In this document: positions 15,251 through 24,456 of the stretch, in pieces
Layout of the letters: each line of letters opens with the position of its first letter
How positions within the stretch are numbered: the stretch's first letter is position 1
From: an uncultured Oscillospiraceae bacterium
GTDB taxonomy: Bacteria > Bacillota > Clostridia > Oscillospirales > Ruminococcaceae
Length of the DNA stretch: 31,305 nt
NCBI GenBank assembly: GCA_910587335.1
Contig: CAJUMG010000009.1
Location: 1 to 31,305, forward strand
Direction: 5' to 3'
The notes under the pieces: generated by a model
The model's database searches: none
Seen by the model: the letters and a program-made list of their open reading frames with translations, nothing else
Told to the model about the DNA's origin: nothing
Position numbers and translations under genes: made by a program

Positions 15251-16222
15251 ATGAAGAAACGACCGCAGGAAGAAGGCGGCGGAGATTCCTGGATGAATAC
15301 ATATTCAGACATGGTAACCCTTCTGCTATGCTTTTTTGTGCTTTTGTTGAGCTTCTCCGAGGTCAATGCGGAAAAATGGGAGCAGTTTGTCAAAGCATTT
15401 ATGCATCCTGGAAACGATACGGCGCAGATTGTTGTTGTTGATCCCGACCGGATTGAACCAGGCGATGGGCCCATACCAAACGATAATAATGGGCAGCAAA
15501 CACAAGACGGGATGACGCCATCGACAGAGAATTCCTCCTTACCGGAAGATTTTGACGATCTGTTTCTTTATCTTCAGGCTTACATTGAGGAGAATAATTT
15601 AAGCAGCTCGGTAGAAGTGAGCACAGATGGTGAAAATGTCGTGTACATTCGTTTCCAAAACAATATTTTCTTCCGTCCGGACAAATATGATCTTCTGCCC
15701 TCTGCCTATGAAATTTTGGGCTTTGTGGGGGATTGTCTGCACAATGTTGAAGAGCAGATCTATATTATCAGTATCAATGGACACACCGCCGATGTAGAGC
15801 AGGACAATTATGCGGTTTCTGACTGGATGCTTTCCAGCGAGAGAGCGAGTAACGTAGCGATTTATCTGGAAGAACAAAAGCAGATCAGTCCCCAGAAATT
15901 GCGGCCTATGGGGTATGGAAAAAACTATCCGGTTGCCCCAAATGATACAGAGGAGGGACGTGAGAAGAACCGACGCGTAGACATTACGATTATTAGGGAT
16001 GCAGGAGAAGGTACGAACGATTCGGTTAATGACGAATTGGCGAGCCTGTTTGATCCTTCTCAGTTCCCGAAGTCCGGCGGCGCGCTGGATGTTCTTTCGC
16101 CCGAGGAGGGTACTCAAGAGCCCACGGAGCCTCTAGATACTCCAGAGACACAAGGCTCGCCAGAAACTCCACAGGTCCCAGAGGAGACGCCTGTTTCTCC
16201 GGATCCTACCGGAAATTCATAA
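15251..16222 (+). CDS. motB: Flagellar stator protein MotB
   Basis: A 323-residue MotB. The short basic N-terminus is followed by MNTYSDMVTLLLCFFVLLLS, where D20 is the ion-carrying Asp of the single membrane segment (about 18-36). The OmpA-type peptidoglycan-binding domain spans about residues 130-250 (INGHTADVEQ, LSSERASNVAIYLEE, GYGKNYPVAPNDTEEGREKN, RRVDITI). After it a tail of about 70 residues is rich in Pro, Thr and Glu (284-323 almost only these), longer than in most MotB. ATG 15251 follows AAAGGAGAG by about 8 bases; a GTG at 15230 contains no such site. Confidence 0.95.
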   Translation: MKKRPQEEGGGDSWMNTYSDMVTLLLCFFVLLLSFSEVNAEKWEQFVKAFMHPGNDTAQIVVVDPDRIEPGDGPIPNDNNGQQTQDGMTPSTENSSLPEDFDDLFLYLQAYIEENNLSSSVEVSTDGENVVYIRFQNNIFFRPDKYDLLPSAYEILGFVGDCLHNVEEQIYIISINGHTADVEQDNYAVSDWMLSSERASNVAIYLEEQKQISPQKLRPMGYGKNYPVAPNDTEEGREKNRRVDITIIRDAGEGTNDSVNDELASLFDPSQFPKSGGALDVLSPEEGTQEPTEPLDTPETQGSPETPQVPEETPVSPDPTGNS

Positions 16223-16245
16223 GCCTAAATTAAAGGAGTAAGACG

Positions 16246-17271
16246 ATGCCAGAACAACTGTCACAGAGTCAAATAGATGCGCTCCTTCAAAAGATGAATT
16301 CTGGAGAGGTTCATGTAGAAGAGGAAACCAGAAAAGTTCGTGAATACGATTTTAAATCACCGAAGAAATTCACAAAAGAACAGTTAAAATCATTGGATAG
16401 TCTGCATGAGACATTTTCGCGTATGCTGGCACCCTATTTTTCAGGACTTTTGCGAACGGTTTGTGAAATCGAAGTATCGAACATTGAAGAGCAGCGCTAT
16501 TACGAATATAATAATGCTTTACCGGATTCGGCGCTAATCGGTATGATTGAGATGAAGCCGGAGGACAAACACTTTGACGATGCTAGAATGATTATGGATA
16601 TTCCGACATCGGTTGGATTCTATCTGATTGATCGTATACTAGGCGGACCAGGCACTGGAATCAATTATGACAGAAACTATACTGATATCGAAATCGCCAT
16701 TCTAAGGAATGTATTTACAAATATTACCCAACGTCTGGAAGATACCTGGAATAACCACTTCGAGGTGGGGGCAAAGCTCAGTGACCTTGAAACGAATCCG
16801 CGTTTGTTGCAGGTGTTCGCTCCAGAAGATATTGTCGTAATTGTTATGATGAATATTAAATTGGGTGAACGTTTGAATGGTTCCATTAGCGTCTGCATTC
16901 CCGCAGAGTTTTTAGAACAGGTAATTGATACCTTTAATCTGCGATATACACATTCTAAAAAGCGGAAGGATCCTGAAAAGGAAGAAGCGAAAAAGCGTTT
17001 GATTCTGGAAAGCGTATGTGCTTCGAATATGGAAATCCGGGCGGTATTTGATGAGTTTAAGATGTCTTTAAAGGATATTATGCAGCTGCAGCCGGATGAC
17101 GTAATTCCGCTTAACAAATCAATTAACGGTGATATAACCGTTACAATTGATAAAGTTCCGTGGTTTACAGCAAAATTAGGCGAAACCAAGAAAAAGAAGG
17201 CAATTAAGCTGCAAAATATAGTAAGTAATGGAGATGAGGATATCCAATGGAAGAACGTAACCAGCCAGTAG
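16246..17271 (+). CDS. fliM: Flagellar motor switch protein FliM
   Basis: A 341-residue FliM. The N-terminus LSQSQIDALLQKMNSGEV contains the LSQxxIDALL motif that docks phosphorylated CheY. The central CheC-like domain and the C-terminal SpoA (FliN-like) domain (about 250-325, with PLNKSINGDITVTIDKVPWF) follow. ATG 16246 has AAAGGAG about 9 bases upstream. fliL, which normally lies just before fliM, is absent here; motB is the direct neighbour. The last 25 bases overlap fliY. Confidence 0.96.
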   Translation: MPEQLSQSQIDALLQKMNSGEVHVEEETRKVREYDFKSPKKFTKEQLKSLDSLHETFSRMLAPYFSGLLRTVCEIEVSNIEEQRYYEYNNALPDSALIGMIEMKPEDKHFDDARMIMDIPTSVGFYLIDRILGGPGTGINYDRNYTDIEIAILRNVFTNITQRLEDTWNNHFEVGAKLSDLETNPRLLQVFAPEDIVVIVMMNIKLGERLNGSISVCIPAEFLEQVIDTFNLRYTHSKKRKDPEKEEAKKRLILESVCASNMEIRAVFDEFKMSLKDIMQLQPDDVIPLNKSINGDITVTIDKVPWFTAKLGETKKKKAIKLQNIVSNGDEDIQWKNVTSQ

Positions 17272-18551
17272 ATGGGAATAGTCTTCTCACAAATCTGGAA
17301 ATTGATACAATTGGAGAGATCTTAAACATCAGTATGGGTTCGGCGGCTACAGCGATATCCACTATGCTGGATAAGCAAGTAATCATTTCCACGCCCACCG
17401 TGGAGGTCCGACAATTCAGCGCGATGGACTACGCTGCTTTGGAGCCTGCAATTTTGGTTAAAATCAACTACGTTGAAGGAATTTCCGGCTCGAATGTGAT
17501 GATTTTTCGCCAACAGGACATGCAGGTTATTCTGAATTTGCTGATGGGAAATACAGATCCGCCAAGTGAAGATTTTGTATTTGACGAATTGAGCATGAGC
17601 GCTGCTTGCGAAGTCATGAACCAAATGATGGGCGCTTCTGCGACTGCTTTGTCCGATGTTTTGGGGAGAGTTGTGAACATTTCTACACCGGAGGCAAATG
17701 TTGTTGGGTCAGAAAGCAGCTATAGTGAGGCGGTTAATGTAAAAGAGGGCGACGAGATTGTCGCAGTCTCTTTCCAGCTGACCATTGAAGATGTAATGGA
17801 TACCAATTTTGCCAGTATTCTGAATCATGAATTAGTTAGAGAGATTACTGGTCAGGTCTTGGGGAATCAAGAACAGGCCACGGAAAATGGCCAATCGACG
17901 GCTGCTGCGCCTGCACCATCTGCTCCGGCGGGATCCCCTGCACAGGCGGCGCCGACTGCGCCCATGTCCCCTCCGCCGGTCGCGGCTGCACCTCCAGCAC
18001 CTGCCCAAGAAGAATCGGCGCCGATGCAGGCACCTGGGCCGATGCCGCCGGCTGGATATCCGGATCCGGCTGCAGCCTATGGGCAGACACCTTATCCAGG
18101 GTATCCGCCGTATTATGGATATCCAGGGTATCCACCGGCGCCTTATCCCCCTTATCCGGGTTATGGCACAGCTGCTCAGGCGGAAGGAAATTCGCCCCAT
18201 GTAATCAAACAGCCTACCATCAATGTTCAAAATCCACAATTTCCGCAGTTTAATGTACAAAATCCATCTACTCCTAATGTCAATGGCAATATTGATATGT
18301 TGATGGGTGTTTCGCTGGATGTTTCGGTGGAGATTGGTAAATCAAAACGGAAAATTCGTGAAATTATTGAATTTGGACAGGGAACGGTTATCGAGCTGAA
18401 CAAGCAAGCTGGCGCGCCAGTAGATATTGTTGTAAATGGCAGATTATTGGCTCGGGGCGATGTTGTGGTAATTGATGATAATTTTGGTGTGAGAATCACT
18501 GAAATTTTGGGGACAAAAGAACTGATGGAGAGTTTAAAGCTAGAAGAATAA
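17247..18551 (+). CDS. fliY: Motor switch phosphatase FliY (FliN-containing)
   Basis: A 434-residue FliY. The N-terminal CheC-like domain (about 14-200) carries both phosphatase motifs of the D/S-x3-E-x2-N-x22-P type: DTIGEILN with P after 22 residues and SAACEVMN with P after 22. Residues 211-315 form a Pro/Ala-rich linker that turns into Pro-Gly-Tyr repeats at 269-307. The C-terminal FliN/SpoA domain (about 345-434) includes VSVEIGKSKRKIREI and RLLARGDVVVIDDNFGVRI. It dephosphorylates CheY-P at the motor. Unlike B. subtilis FliY, it has no EIDALL-type docking motif at its start. Confidence 0.95.
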   Translation: MEERNQPVDGNSLLTNLEIDTIGEILNISMGSAATAISTMLDKQVIISTPTVEVRQFSAMDYAALEPAILVKINYVEGISGSNVMIFRQQDMQVILNLLMGNTDPPSEDFVFDELSMSAACEVMNQMMGASATALSDVLGRVVNISTPEANVVGSESSYSEAVNVKEGDEIVAVSFQLTIEDVMDTNFASILNHELVREITGQVLGNQEQATENGQSTAAAPAPSAPAGSPAQAAPTAPMSPPPVAAAPPAPAQEESAPMQAPGPMPPAGYPDPAAAYGQTPYPGYPPYYGYPGYPPAPYPPYPGYGTAAQAEGNSPHVIKQPTINVQNPQFPQFNVQNPSTPNVNGNIDMLMGVSLDVSVEIGKSKRKIREIIEFGQGTVIELNKQAGAPVDIVVNGRLLARGDVVVIDDNFGVRITEILGTKELMESLKLEE

Positions 18552-18611
18552 ATATTAAGCTTTGAACTGTAATAATTTAAAATTCAAAATCCATTAAAGG
18601 AGACTATGTAA

Positions 18612-18974
18612 ATGGGTAAGAAAATTATGCTAGTAGACGATGCGGCGTTCATGCGAATGACCATTAAAAACGCGTTAACAAAAGCGGGATACACCGAGTT
18701 GATCGAGGCCTCAGACGGACAGCAAGCTGTTGAGACTTACGATCAGGAGCATCCAGATCTGGTCATTATGGATATTACCATGCCAAATATGGACGGTATT
18801 CAAGCGTTACAGGCAATTAAAGCGAAAGATGGCGGCGCAAAAATTGTTATGTGCTCTGCTATGGGCCAGGAAGCAATGGTAGTAGAGGCGATTAAACTGG
18901 GCGCGCTGGATTTTATTGTAAAACCATTTAAGCCTGATCGTATTTTACAGACAGTCAGCAAGGTGTTAGGATAA
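18612..18974 (+). CDS. cheY: Chemotaxis response regulator CheY
   Basis: A 120-residue single-domain receiver. The acidic pocket is D9-D10 (IMLVDDAAFMR), the phosphorylation site is D54 (LVIMDITMPNMDG), with S82 and K104 (VKPF). Phosphorylated by CheA, CheY binds FliM and changes rotation. ATG 18612 follows AAAGGAG by about 10 bases. Placing cheY between fliY and fliO is the usual Firmicutes order. The 60-base gap before it holds no clear promoter. Confidence 0.96.
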   Translation: MGKKIMLVDDAAFMRMTIKNALTKAGYTELIEASDGQQAVETYDQEHPDLVIMDITMPNMDGIQALQAIKAKDGGAKIVMCSAMGQEAMVVEAIKLGALDFIVKPFKPDRILQTVSKVLG

Positions 18975-18993
18975 TCATTTGGAGGAACAAGCC

Positions 18994-19416
18994 ATGCCGC
19001 AGGGACAGTTTTCGATTATACTATCGTTGATTGGAAGTATTCTTCTATTTATATTGGTTCTGTTCCTGGCTTGGTTTTGTACCCGATGGATCGGAAAACG
19101 TTATGGTCTGCGTGGTTCGGCCGGAGGCAGTAAAATTAAGATACTGGACCGAATGGCTTTGGGAGCAGATCGCTCTTTAATTGTGATTCGATTGGAAGAT
19201 CGGGTTTGGCTTTTGGGTATGACAGCGCATCATATCAATAAAATTGAGGAATTGGATCCAGAAGTTTTTGCGGAAGAGGCGTTTTCAGAGGAGGAAAACG
19301 CTCATGGAGTATCTGCCATGTTGTCCAGTTCATCAAATTTTGCTGCGGCATTAAAAAATGCATTAAAGGGATGGACTTCGGAGAAAAAAAACGAAAAGGA
19401 TAAGTTTGATGAATGA
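18994..19416 (+). CDS. fliO: Flagellar export protein FliO (FliZ family)
   Basis: A 140-residue FliO/FliZ-type protein, with one membrane segment (about residues 6-26: FSIILSLIGSILLFILVLFL) and a short cytoplasmic domain with KILDRMALGADRSLIVIRL and VWLLGMTAHHI. FliO helps assemble the FliP ring of the export gate. ATG 18994 follows GGAGG by about 8 bases; a TTG at 18979 overlaps the site. The last 8 bases overlap fliP. The gene starts 19 bases after cheY. Confidence 0.9.
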   Translation: MPQGQFSIILSLIGSILLFILVLFLAWFCTRWIGKRYGLRGSAGGSKIKILDRMALGADRSLIVIRLEDRVWLLGMTAHHINKIEELDPEVFAEEAFSEEENAHGVSAMLSSSSNFAAALKNALKGWTSEKKNEKDKFDE

Positions 19417-20224
19417 GATCATCGAAAAAAAGAAGGAATTGCGCAAAAATGTAAAGAAATTCCTGCTGTCGGCAGCGGTCATTACATTGGTTGTAACCGG
19501 CTTTTTTCTGGTTAAGGCTTATGCGGCGCCGGTTGTAACGGTTGATCTTGGATCTGGAGACGCTTCGGGGAGTCAATTTGGAATTTTAGATGCATTGCTG
19601 ACGGTTGTCCTTTTAGCTCTTGCGCCTTCTATTCTGATCATGATGACAAGCTTTACCCGAATTGTCATTGTACTCTCTTTTTTGCGCAATGCTTTGGGAA
19701 CACAGCAAAGTCCTCCCAATCAGGTTTTGGTTGGTCTCGCGCTGTTTTTAACGCTTTTTATCATGTCGCCAGTCCTAACACAGATCAATGAAACTGCTTA
19801 TCAGCCTTATCGGGCGGAAGAAATTACACAGCAAGAGGCGATTGAACGGGCGACCGTTCCGCTTAAAGAATTTATGATCCGTCAGATTTATACGGATGAT
19901 TTGAATTTATTTATCTCCATTTCCAATGAAAAGACAGATTCGCAGATTACATTGACCGGCGAACAAGAAGAATTGCTTGAGCTGGATATGCAAATTGTTG
20001 TCCCAGCATTTATTACCAGTGAATTGAAAAGGGCTTTTTCGATTGGCTTTTTGCTATTCATTCCATTTTTAATCATTGATATGGTAGTTTCCAGTACTTT
20101 GATGTCAATGGGAATGGTAATGCTACCGCCTTCTACAATTGCTCTGCCGTTTAAAATTATGACATTTGTGTTGGTTGACGGTTGGGGATTACTAATTGGA
20201 ACGCTTGTAAGCGGTTTTAAATAA
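19409..20224 (+). CDS. fliP: Flagellar type III export gate protein FliP
   Basis: A 271-residue FliP. The basic N-terminus is followed by a cleavable signal peptide with likely cleavage after KAYA (about residue 41). Conserved membrane blocks follow: LLALAPSILIMMTSFTRIVI, FLRNALGTQQSPPNQVLVGL, and VVPAFITSELKRAFSIGFLL with MLPPSTIALPFKI. FliP forms the core ring of the export gate with FliQ and FliR. ATG 19409 is directly preceded by a TTG that is also possible. It overlaps fliO by 8 bases. Confidence 0.96.
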   Translation: MNEIIEKKKELRKNVKKFLLSAAVITLVVTGFFLVKAYAAPVVTVDLGSGDASGSQFGILDALLTVVLLALAPSILIMMTSFTRIVIVLSFLRNALGTQQSPPNQVLVGLALFLTLFIMSPVLTQINETAYQPYRAEEITQQEAIERATVPLKEFMIRQIYTDDLNLFISISNEKTDSQITLTGEQEELLELDMQIVVPAFITSELKRAFSIGFLLFIPFLIIDMVVSSTLMSMGMVMLPPSTIALPFKIMTFVLVDGWGLLIGTLVSGFK

Positions 20225-20241
20225 GTAGGAGGTAAGCGTTT

Positions 20242-20505
20242 ATGACCCAGGGAGATGTAATGGGTGTTTTTCAGGAAGCGATGTTGGTTGCTTTTAAGTT
20301 GGCAGGCCCGATTCTGTTGCTTAGTATCGTAATTGGGTTGGTTATTGCAATCTTTCAGGCAGCGACGCAAATTCATGAGCAGACACTGACCTTCGTACCA
20401 AAGGTTTTGGCGATTGCTTTGGTGCTTCTGGTATCCGGCTCTTGGATGATTACTTTGTTAGACGACCTGGTAAAAAAACTTTTCAACCTGATGGCTGGTT
20501 TGTAA
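20242..20505 (+). CDS. fliQ: Flagellar type III export gate protein FliQ
   Basis: An 87-residue protein with two membrane helices separated by a short loop containing QAATQIHEQTLTFVPKVLAI, the hallmark of FliQ. It joins FliP and FliR in the export gate. TAGGAGG precedes ATG 20242 by about 9 bases. It starts 17 bases after fliP and ends 1 base before fliR. Confidence 0.96.
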   Translation: MTQGDVMGVFQEAMLVAFKLAGPILLLSIVIGLVIAIFQAATQIHEQTLTFVPKVLAIALVLLVSGSWMITLLDDLVKKLFNLMAGL

Positions 20506-20506
20506 T

Positions 20507-21280
20507 ATGCTCAATTCTATTTTGTCAAATACGACAGTCTGGCTTTTGGTATTTGCCCGAATGGGTGGCCTGATTGGGATGAATCCGTTATTTTCACGCA
20601 GAAATGTTCCATCAATGGTGCGGATGGGACTCATATTCTTGCTAACATTACTAGTGGCGCCAGGATTATCCGCACCTGAGTTAGCTGGGTGGAATTCATT
20701 GGATTTATTCGTGGGGCTTCTTCGAGAATTATTTGTAGGGCTTGCCTGTGGGTTTGTATTCCAGATTTACTATTATATGCTTTTTTTCACTGGCGACCTA
20801 ATGGATATGCAGTTTGGCCTTTCTATGGCAAAGGTGTTTGACCCAGGAACAAACATACAAATGTCAATTTCCAGTAACCTTTTGAATATCGTGTTTGCCC
20901 TTTTTATTTTTGCCACGAACAGTCATCTTCTGTTAATCCAGATTTTTACAGCATCTTTTCAGATTTTGCCCCTTGGCGGCGCCTCATTCTCACTGGAATG
21001 CGCACAGTTTTTTTTAGAATTGTTCATTGGCGCGTTTTCTTTGGGATTGCGTTTGGCGCTCCCTTTTATGGCGGCAGAATTTGTATTAGAGCTATCAATG
21101 GGCGTACTGATGAAATTGATTCCGCAGATCCATGTGTTTGTTATCAATATTCAGTTCAAGCTTCTTTTGGGAATTTTACTTTTGTTGGCGTTTGCAAATC
21201 CGATTGCGACTTTTACAGATCATTACATGCGTCTTATGCTTGAAAATTTGCAGCGCGCATTTATGGCATTAGGTTCATGA
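20507..21280 (+). CDS. fliR: Flagellar type III export gate protein FliR
   Basis: A 257-residue FliR with about six membrane segments. Recognisable blocks are FARMGGLIGMNPLFSRRNVP, LLRELFVGLACGFVFQIYYY and PFMAAEFVLELSMGVLMKLI. The start ATG 20507 lies one base after the fliQ stop without a strong site of its own, which points to translational coupling. Length and topology are typical. Confidence 0.95.
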   Translation: MLNSILSNTTVWLLVFARMGGLIGMNPLFSRRNVPSMVRMGLIFLLTLLVAPGLSAPELAGWNSLDLFVGLLRELFVGLACGFVFQIYYYMLFFTGDLMDMQFGLSMAKVFDPGTNIQMSISSNLLNIVFALFIFATNSHLLLIQIFTASFQILPLGGASFSLECAQFFLELFIGAFSLGLRLALPFMAAEFVLELSMGVLMKLIPQIHVFVINIQFKLLLGILLLLAFANPIATFTDHYMRLMLENLQRAFMALGS

Positions 21281-21313
21281 CGCTTTAGACGGGGTTTTAA
21301 AGGGGGGATTTGC

Positions 21314-22375
21314 TTGGCCGGCGAGAAAACCGAAAAAGCCACACCCAAACGAAAACAAGACGAACGAAAAAAAGGTAACATATTTCAAAGCCGTGAAGTA
21401 GTCGTTGTGTTTTCGCTTTTGGCGACCTTTTATGGGTTCAAGCTGCTTGGGCCGCTTATATTGTCGACACTACAAAACTGCATGACAAATTTTTTCAGCC
21501 GGGCAGGTTCTCTAAACGAGCTGGGAACCTCAGAGGTGGCATCCTTTTTTATGGAAGCCTGCGGCGTATTTACCATTGCCGCTATGCCTATGTTGTTAAT
21601 TGGCAGCGGTGTTACAATCCTTTTAACGGTGGCGCAGACCCGAGGATTATTTGCAATGAAAGCCGCCGCTCCCAAATTCAATCGTTTAAATCCGCTACAA
21701 GGAATAAAAAAAATGTTTTCCTTGCGTGGAGTGATTGAGCTTTTAAAATCTTTGGCGAAAATATTTATATTAGGATATATTATTTATAATCTATTCCGGC
21801 AAGAGTTTTGGAATTTCCCGAGAATGCTGGACATGGATTTTGCTCAGATTATGGCCATGACCGGAAATATGGTTTTGTCCATTGCCCAAACGGCCGCGTT
21901 GGTTATGTTTTTTGTGGCGGCGGCCGACTATTTCTATCAATGGTGGGATTATGAGAAAAATCTGCGGATGACAAAACAAGAGATTAAGGAAGAGTATAAA
22001 CAGACCGAAGGAGATCCGCAGATCAAAGGAAAAATTCGCGAACGTCAGCAAGCGCAGGCTCGTCAGCGTATGATGCAGCAGGTTCCCAGTGCGGATGTTG
22101 TCATTCGAAACCCGACCCATTTTGCTGTGGCGATCCGGTATGAGCCGGAGCGAAATAACGCGCCGGTGGTAGTTGCCAAAGGTGTTGACAGCTTGGCGCT
22201 GCGCATTGTTGCGGTTGCAGAAGAAAATGGTGTCTTTGTCACGGAGAATAGGCCGCTGGCAAGAGGACTTTATGAGACAGTCGATTTGGACCACGAGATT
22301 CCGGATAAGTTTTACCAGCCGGTTGCTGAGGTGCTGGCATTTGTATATAGTCTGAAGAAAAAGGATTTGAATTAG
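21314..22375 (+). CDS. flhB: Flagellar export switch protein FlhB
   Basis: A 353-residue FlhB. The N-terminus MAGEKTEKATPKRKQDERKK is typical, four membrane segments follow, and the cytoplasmic part has the self-cleavage motif N266-P267-T-H in VVIRNPTHFAVAIRYEP. Cleavage there changes export from rod/hook to filament substrates after the FliK signal. The start is TTG 21314, about 8 bases after AGGGGGG. It ends one base before flhA. Confidence 0.96.
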   Translation: MAGEKTEKATPKRKQDERKKGNIFQSREVVVVFSLLATFYGFKLLGPLILSTLQNCMTNFFSRAGSLNELGTSEVASFFMEACGVFTIAAMPMLLIGSGVTILLTVAQTRGLFAMKAAAPKFNRLNPLQGIKKMFSLRGVIELLKSLAKIFILGYIIYNLFRQEFWNFPRMLDMDFAQIMAMTGNMVLSIAQTAALVMFFVAAADYFYQWWDYEKNLRMTKQEIKEEYKQTEGDPQIKGKIRERQQAQARQRMMQQVPSADVVIRNPTHFAVAIRYEPERNNAPVVVAKGVDSLALRIVAVAEENGVFVTENRPLARGLYETVDLDHEIPDKFYQPVAEVLAFVYSLKKKDLN

Positions 22376-22376
22376 A

Positions 22377-24422
22377 TTGAAACTCTTTAACAATACGGTT
22401 TCTGCTTTTGTTGTAGCGGTTATCTTCTTGTTAATCGTACCGCTACCAACCTGGATGTTGGACTTTATGTTCATCGCCAACTTGACAATCTCTTTTGTAA
22501 TCCTGCTGACTACCATGTATATCAAGGAGTCGCTGGAGTTTTCCATCTACCCTTCTTTACTTTTGATTACTACGCTTTTTCGCTTAGCGTTAAACGTTTC
22601 TTCCACCCGAAAAATTCTTACAAATGGCGGATATGCCGGTGAGGTGGTAAAAACTTTTGGTGAGTTTGTTATTCAGGGAAATGTAATCGTTGGATTGGTT
22701 ATTTTCCTCATCATTGTTTTGGTACAGTTTATCGTTATTACCAAAGGCTCTGAACGTGTGGCGGAGGTTTCTGCCCGCTTTACATTGGATGCGATGCCTG
22801 GTAAACAAATGGCGATTGACGCCGATCTAAGTTCTGGCTTAATTGATGAAGAAACGGCCCGTACACGCCGTTCGAAAATCCAGCGGGAAGCGGATTTCTT
22901 TGGCGCTATGGACGGTGCTTCTAAATTTGTTAAGGGCGACGCCATCATGTCTTTGCTGGTAACCTTTATCAACCTGATTGGCGGTATCGCGATTGGTTTT
23001 GTCAATAACGTTGGTACCTTTCAGGAGATTATGCAGATATACTCTACCTCCACGGTAGGCGATGGATTGATGTCACAGATCCCCGCGCTGCTTATTTCGG
23101 TAGCTACCGGTATGATCGTTACACGGTCCGCTTCGGAGGCAAATTTGAATGATGATGTCATTCATCAGTTCTCTTCTCAGCCGATGGTGCTTATCATGTC
23201 TGCAATTGCTATGTCTATGCTGTGCTTTATCGGCTTTCCTGTTCCGCAGGTACTTACCATGTCGGCGATTTTATTAGTTTTAGGGTTTTTGCTCATGCGC
23301 AAAGGTCCGGAGGTCGCACCAGCTGGAGAGGCCCCTCCAGTTACAGAAGAGGTGACCAGCGAGGCGGATTATTATAAGAATATTGATAATGTGTATAACC
23401 TTTTGAATGTCGATCAGATTTCTATGGAGTTTGGATACAGTTTGATCCCTCTAGTGGATGAGGCAAGTGGCGGAAATTTTGTGGATCGAGTCATTATGTT
23501 CCGTAAGCAATTTGCCACCGAAATGGGTCTTGTTTTCCCCTCGGTACGATTAAAGGACAGCGGACAGGTAAACCCGAACCAGTATTCGATTAGCATTAAG
23601 GGGGAGCAGGTCGCACAAGGAGAGGTTTTGGTAGACCATTATCTGGCTCTCGCACCTGATCCGGATCACGATATGCTGGAAGGAATTGAGACGGTAGAAC
23701 CGGCATTTGGTATAGCGGCAAAATGGATCAGCGAAGACCGCCGGGTAAAAGCAGAGTTGGCTGGATATACGCTGATTGACCCAACATCGGTCATTATTAC
23801 CCACCTTTCTGAGATCATTAAAGTACACGCTCATGAGTTGTTAAATCGGCAGGAAGTGAATAATATTTTAACAAACCTGCGCAAGGTCAATGAAGCGATT
23901 GTCAATGATACAGTTCCGGCGATTGTCAGTGTAGGTACTTTACAGAAAATTCTTTGCAACCTTTTGCGGGAGGGTGTACCGATTCGGGATATAGAGACCA
24001 TATTGGAAACGCTGGCTGATTATGGGGCGACGGTGAAGGATATGGATATGCTTACCGAATATGTCCGGCAAGCGCTAAAACGAACGATTACCCATCGCTT
24101 TGCAGAAGCGGGTCAGCTAAAAGTGATTAGCTTGGATGCCAATATTGAAAATCAGATTATGGGTTCTGTAAAGAAGATGGAAACCGGTTCCTATCTCGCA
24201 CTGGAACCACAGACGATACAAGGAATTGTTTCAGCAACTACAAAGGAGATTGAAAAGATTAAAGATCTGGTCACAACACCGATTATCATTACTTCGCCCA
24301 TTGTCCGTGTTTACTTTAAAAAGCTGATTGACCAATTTTATCCAAATACGACGGTATTATCATTTAATGAAATTGATCCCGATGTCAAAATCCAGGCTTT
24401 AGGCAATATCACGATTATGTAA
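22377..24422 (+). CDS. flhA: Flagellar export gate protein FlhA
   Basis: A 681-residue FlhA. The membrane half has about eight segments with the conserved blocks LFRLALNVSSTRKIL, AEVSARFTLDAMPGKQMAID and RRSKIQREADFFGAMDGASK. The C-terminal cytoplasmic domain binds chaperone-substrate complexes. TTG 22377 is the start, one base after flhB, with AAAAAGGAT about 10 bases upstream. flhF and flhG, which often follow flhA, are absent. Confidence 0.97.
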   Translation: MKLFNNTVSAFVVAVIFLLIVPLPTWMLDFMFIANLTISFVILLTTMYIKESLEFSIYPSLLLITTLFRLALNVSSTRKILTNGGYAGEVVKTFGEFVIQGNVIVGLVIFLIIVLVQFIVITKGSERVAEVSARFTLDAMPGKQMAIDADLSSGLIDEETARTRRSKIQREADFFGAMDGASKFVKGDAIMSLLVTFINLIGGIAIGFVNNVGTFQEIMQIYSTSTVGDGLMSQIPALLISVATGMIVTRSASEANLNDDVIHQFSSQPMVLIMSAIAMSMLCFIGFPVPQVLTMSAILLVLGFLLMRKGPEVAPAGEAPPVTEEVTSEADYYKNIDNVYNLLNVDQISMEFGYSLIPLVDEASGGNFVDRVIMFRKQFATEMGLVFPSVRLKDSGQVNPNQYSISIKGEQVAQGEVLVDHYLALAPDPDHDMLEGIETVEPAFGIAAKWISEDRRVKAELAGYTLIDPTSVIITHLSEIIKVHAHELLNRQEVNNILTNLRKVNEAIVNDTVPAIVSVGTLQKILCNLLREGVPIRDIETILETLADYGATVKDMDMLTEYVRQALKRTITHRFAEAGQLKVISLDANIENQIMGSVKKMETGSYLALEPQTIQGIVSATTKEIEKIKDLVTTPIIITSPIVRVYFKKLIDQFYPNTTVLSFNEIDPDVKIQALGNITIM

Positions 24423-24456
24423 AATGCGATAGCGGCAGGAAGGGGGATTCAGAACG

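Noticed and set aside
17832..18260. Arg/Ile-rich minus-strand frame of 142 codons opposite fliY
   Set aside because: It mirrors the Pro-Gly-Tyr repeats of fliY read on the other strand, with low complexity and no ribosome site.
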